Shown: positions 6,428 to 7,507 of the stretch, piece after piece
Position numbering within the stretch: the stretch's first letter is position 1
How the letters are laid out: the number at the start of each line of letters is the position of its first letter
DNA from: Acidobacteriota bacterium
Lineage (GTDB): Bacteria > Acidobacteriota > UBA890
Length of the DNA stretch: 7,507 nt
Reading direction: 5' to 3'
NCBI GenBank assembly: GCA_002722645.1
Contig: PBML01000021.1
Coordinates: 14,007 to 21,513, forward strand
Program-made: the position numbers and the translations under genes
The notes under the pieces: generated by a model
Told to the model about the DNA's origin: nothing
What the model saw: the letters and a program-made list of their open reading frames with translations, nothing else
Database searches by the model: none

Positions 6428-6563
6428 GGGCTGTTCCCACCATTCCTAGGGTGATCCACATTGCGAGCCGCACTGCCTCTCGGGCCTCCCTGCGTAACAT
6501 AGCACCGAGAACGACGCCGACCGCCGCAGCGAAGGCCACCATGTATAAGAGATGACTGTGCAC
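6390..6563 (-). CDS. Small two-helix membrane protein (57 aa), hypothetical
   Basis: A short gene below usual length cutoffs. It starts at GTG 6563 with AGGA (6570-6573) six bases upstream, overlapping the stop codon of the preceding DUF6677-like gene, and ends at TAA 6390. The product has a hydrophobic helix at about residues 5-23 (LLYMVAFAAAVGVVLGAM), a charged turn RREAREAVR (24-32), and a second hydrophobic helix at about 33-55 ending YFVSP. The arginine-rich loop predicts a hairpin with both ends outside the cytoplasm. Reading frame, RBS, spacing (8 bp after the upstream stop, 38 bp overlap with VanZ) and composition all support a real gene. I do not recognise a family. Its place between two membrane-protein genes suggests a shared membrane role, which is inference only. 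Confidence 0.72.
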   Translation of the reverse strand: MHSHLLYMVAFAAAVGVVLGAMLRREAREAVRLAMWITLGMVGTALVLAWAMYFVSP

Positions 6564-6571
6564 CGCGATTC

Positions 6572-7027
6572 CTAACGCCTGCCAGCCGCGACGTCGTAAG
6601 CATCGAGTACGATCAACAAGTTCAACAAACCGGCTACGAGTGTGAACGTGTTCCCATATTCATGGCTTTGAGAGCGAATATCCCCGAGATTCCATCCGGC
6701 CTGGTGGGCAACAACATACGGAAGACCCACGCCTGCCGCACCCACAGCAGCCAGATAGGTAAGCGGTTGACCAGGCTCAGGCCGATAGACCTTGCCATCT
6801 AACAGGATGCCACCAAGAAAGAGTGACAGCACGATCATGGCAAACACTATGCCTCGCATAACACGCCCATTAGCAATATGCCCCAGTCCCGGCATCACCC
6901 AAGCGAGCACACTGCTCACCAATACCCCCAAAGAGTCTGCCTCAGAGGACGGTTCCAACTCGCCTCCTTCAACAACCGGAAACGGCTCAGGGGTCGATGT
7001 GTGGGCGGAAAAATCTGGGTCGCGCAT
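6572..7027 (-). CDS. DUF6677-like small membrane protein (PGLGH motif)
   Basis: A 151-residue protein with a hydrophilic, acidic and Pro-rich N-terminus (about 1-32), then hydrophobic segments at about 34-50, 60-77, 90-108 and 127-142. The motif AWVMPGLGHIANGRVMRG (42-59) matches the PGxGHxxxGrxxrG pattern seen in TM2-like and DUF6677 proteins, and the C-terminus LLNLLIVLDAYDVAAGR also fits DUF6677 as I remember it. The function is unknown in the family. The start ATG 7027 has a weak AGG about eight bases upstream. It follows the SLH gene by 90 bp and ends 8 bp before the start of the 57-residue membrane protein, so it probably heads a small membrane-protein operon. The family name is recalled, not searched. 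Confidence 0.8.
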   Translation of the reverse strand: MRDPDFSAHTSTPEPFPVVEGGELEPSSEADSLGVLVSSVLAWVMPGLGHIANGRVMRGIVFAMIVLSLFLGGILLDGKVYRPEPGQPLTYLAAVGAAGVGLPYVVAHQAGWNLGDIRSQSHEYGNTFTLVAGLLNLLIVLDAYDVAAGRR

Positions 7028-7117
7028 CTACAAACCTATAAGAAACTGATCACACGCCAGGGAGAGCAAAAGGAGCGTGCAAGAGAAATTTCATGCTATC
7101 GCGGCGTCCTAAGCAGA
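7028..7117. other. Intergenic gap between the SLH and DUF6677-like genes
   Basis: A 90-bp gap upstream of the DUF6677-like gene on the minus strand. It could hold a promoter for the genes to its left, but I find only weak partial matches (for example TATAGG close to the start codon, with no -35 at proper spacing). A CACGC/GCGTG inverted repeat (about 7052-7079) has a 5-bp stem, a long loop and no T-run, so it is not a good terminator. Confidence 0.4.
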
Positions 7118-7507
7118 TCAATCTCCAGAGATACGCGCCAAACGCACCAGTCGCTGCATTGCTGTTGCAGCCTCTCTCCCCGATACCGGCTCGAGAAGAC
7201 CAAAGGTGTTTCGAGGCCCCAGAGAGAGGATGTCCTGTCCAACAACTACGAGGATTCGTTCATAGAGGTAGTGGGCCGAACTAACGTCGGCAGGATTCAC
7301 CGGGCGGGTCCTGTCGGTGGCATCAATGAGTTCAAGAATGCGATACACCACCTCTGCGAACATCATCCTGCTGACCTCAAGGTCTGTACGGAAAGCATGA
7401 TTTTGGAACGGTTCCATGATCCGCCAGGCTACGGCCTCGCGGATATAATCCTGGGCCCATGAGTCGTCGATGTCGATCATGATCACCCCGGAGAGCGGTT
7501 CCTCGAC
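7118..7507 (-). CDS. SLH-domain protein, C-terminal fragment (cut by the window edge)
   Basis: The frame stays open to the right edge, so this is the C-terminal 129 residues of a longer protein; the GTG and ATG near 7486-7478 are probably internal. Two S-layer-homology-like repeats can be seen. The first is at about 12-60, with SWAQDYIREAVAW, then FRTDLEVSRMMFAEVVYRIL, matching the W-A--YI ... F-P---v-R-e-A--l pattern. The second is at about 73-125, with AHYLYERILVVV, then TFGLLEPVSGREAATAMQRLVRL. Such repeats anchor proteins to the cell wall or to peptidoglycan-linked polymers, and in Gram-negatives often occur in lipoproteins or outer-membrane proteins. What lies in the missing N-terminal part (signal peptide, TPR or other domains) is unknown. 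No terminator is apparent after its stop. Confidence 0.75.
   Translation of the reverse strand, partial: VEEPLSGVIMIDIDDSWAQDYIREAVAWRIMEPFQNHAFRTDLEVSRMMFAEVVYRILELIDATDRTRPVNPADVSSAHYLYERILVVVGQDILSLGPRNTFGLLEPVSGREAATAMQRLVRLARISGD

Noticed and set aside
6223..6603. Minus-strand 126-codon frame spanning the VanZ/DUF6677-like junction
   Set aside because: It is out of frame with VanZ, the 57-residue gene and the DUF6677-like gene, each of which shows clear helices or motifs; its product is Arg- and Gly-rich with no coherent structure.
6878..7462. Long plus-strand open frame (about 194 codons)
   Set aside because: It lies antisense to the SLH and DUF6677-like genes, has no recognisable domain, is rich in Arg, Ser and His in the manner of an antisense shadow, and crosses the boundary between two well-supported genes.

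Overview
The window looks like a stretch of an ordinary bacterial chromosome of moderate GC content, with tightly packed genes and no sign of mobile DNA, CRISPR arrays or RNA genes. The gene families (HU, an EGY-like site-2 protease, a DUF6677-like PGLGH membrane protein, VanZ, SLH repeats, LeuA/LeuB-type enzymes) fit a Gram-negative free-living bacterium. The DUF6677-like protein makes me lean towards Acidobacteriota, but this is from memory and unverified.

Layout: positions 1-1532 are plus strand, with a perfect TATAAT box, an HU-family DNA-binding protein (46-315), a 107-bp gap, and a membrane metalloprotease of the M50/site-2 family (423-1532). Everything from 1525 to the right edge is minus strand. 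Read in the direction of transcription (right to left) it holds: the C-terminal end of an SLH-domain protein (7507-7118); a DUF6677-like membrane protein (7027-6572); a 57-residue two-helix membrane protein that conventional length cutoffs would miss (6563-6390); a VanZ-family protein (6427-5984); a doubtful small ORF (about 6027-5821); then a four-gene metabolic operon.

The metabolic operon is an isopropylmalate/isocitrate dehydrogenase-family enzyme, a thiolase, an enoyl-CoA hydratase/crotonase and a 2-isopropylmalate-synthase-like condensing enzyme without the C-terminal regulatory domain. Spacings are +16, -11 and about +23 nt, so the four are almost certainly co-expressed. LeuA-like and LeuB-like enzymes bracketing two acyl-CoA enzymes, with no isomerase (LeuC/LeuD) in view, suggests either 2-oxoacid chain elongation by acetyl-CoA condensation tied to acyl-CoA metabolism, or leucine synthesis genes that have drifted into a beta-oxidation-type operon. 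The dehydrogenase has a LeuB-like Leu-Leu pair in its substrate loop but a Lys-Tyr pair where NAD-dependent IPMDHs have Asp-Ile.

I do not see a clearly undescribed system. The best second looks are the LeuA/crotonase/thiolase/LeuB-like operon, the G8 tract and overlapping small ORF at the dehydrogenase start, and the small membrane-protein cluster with the missed 57-residue gene.
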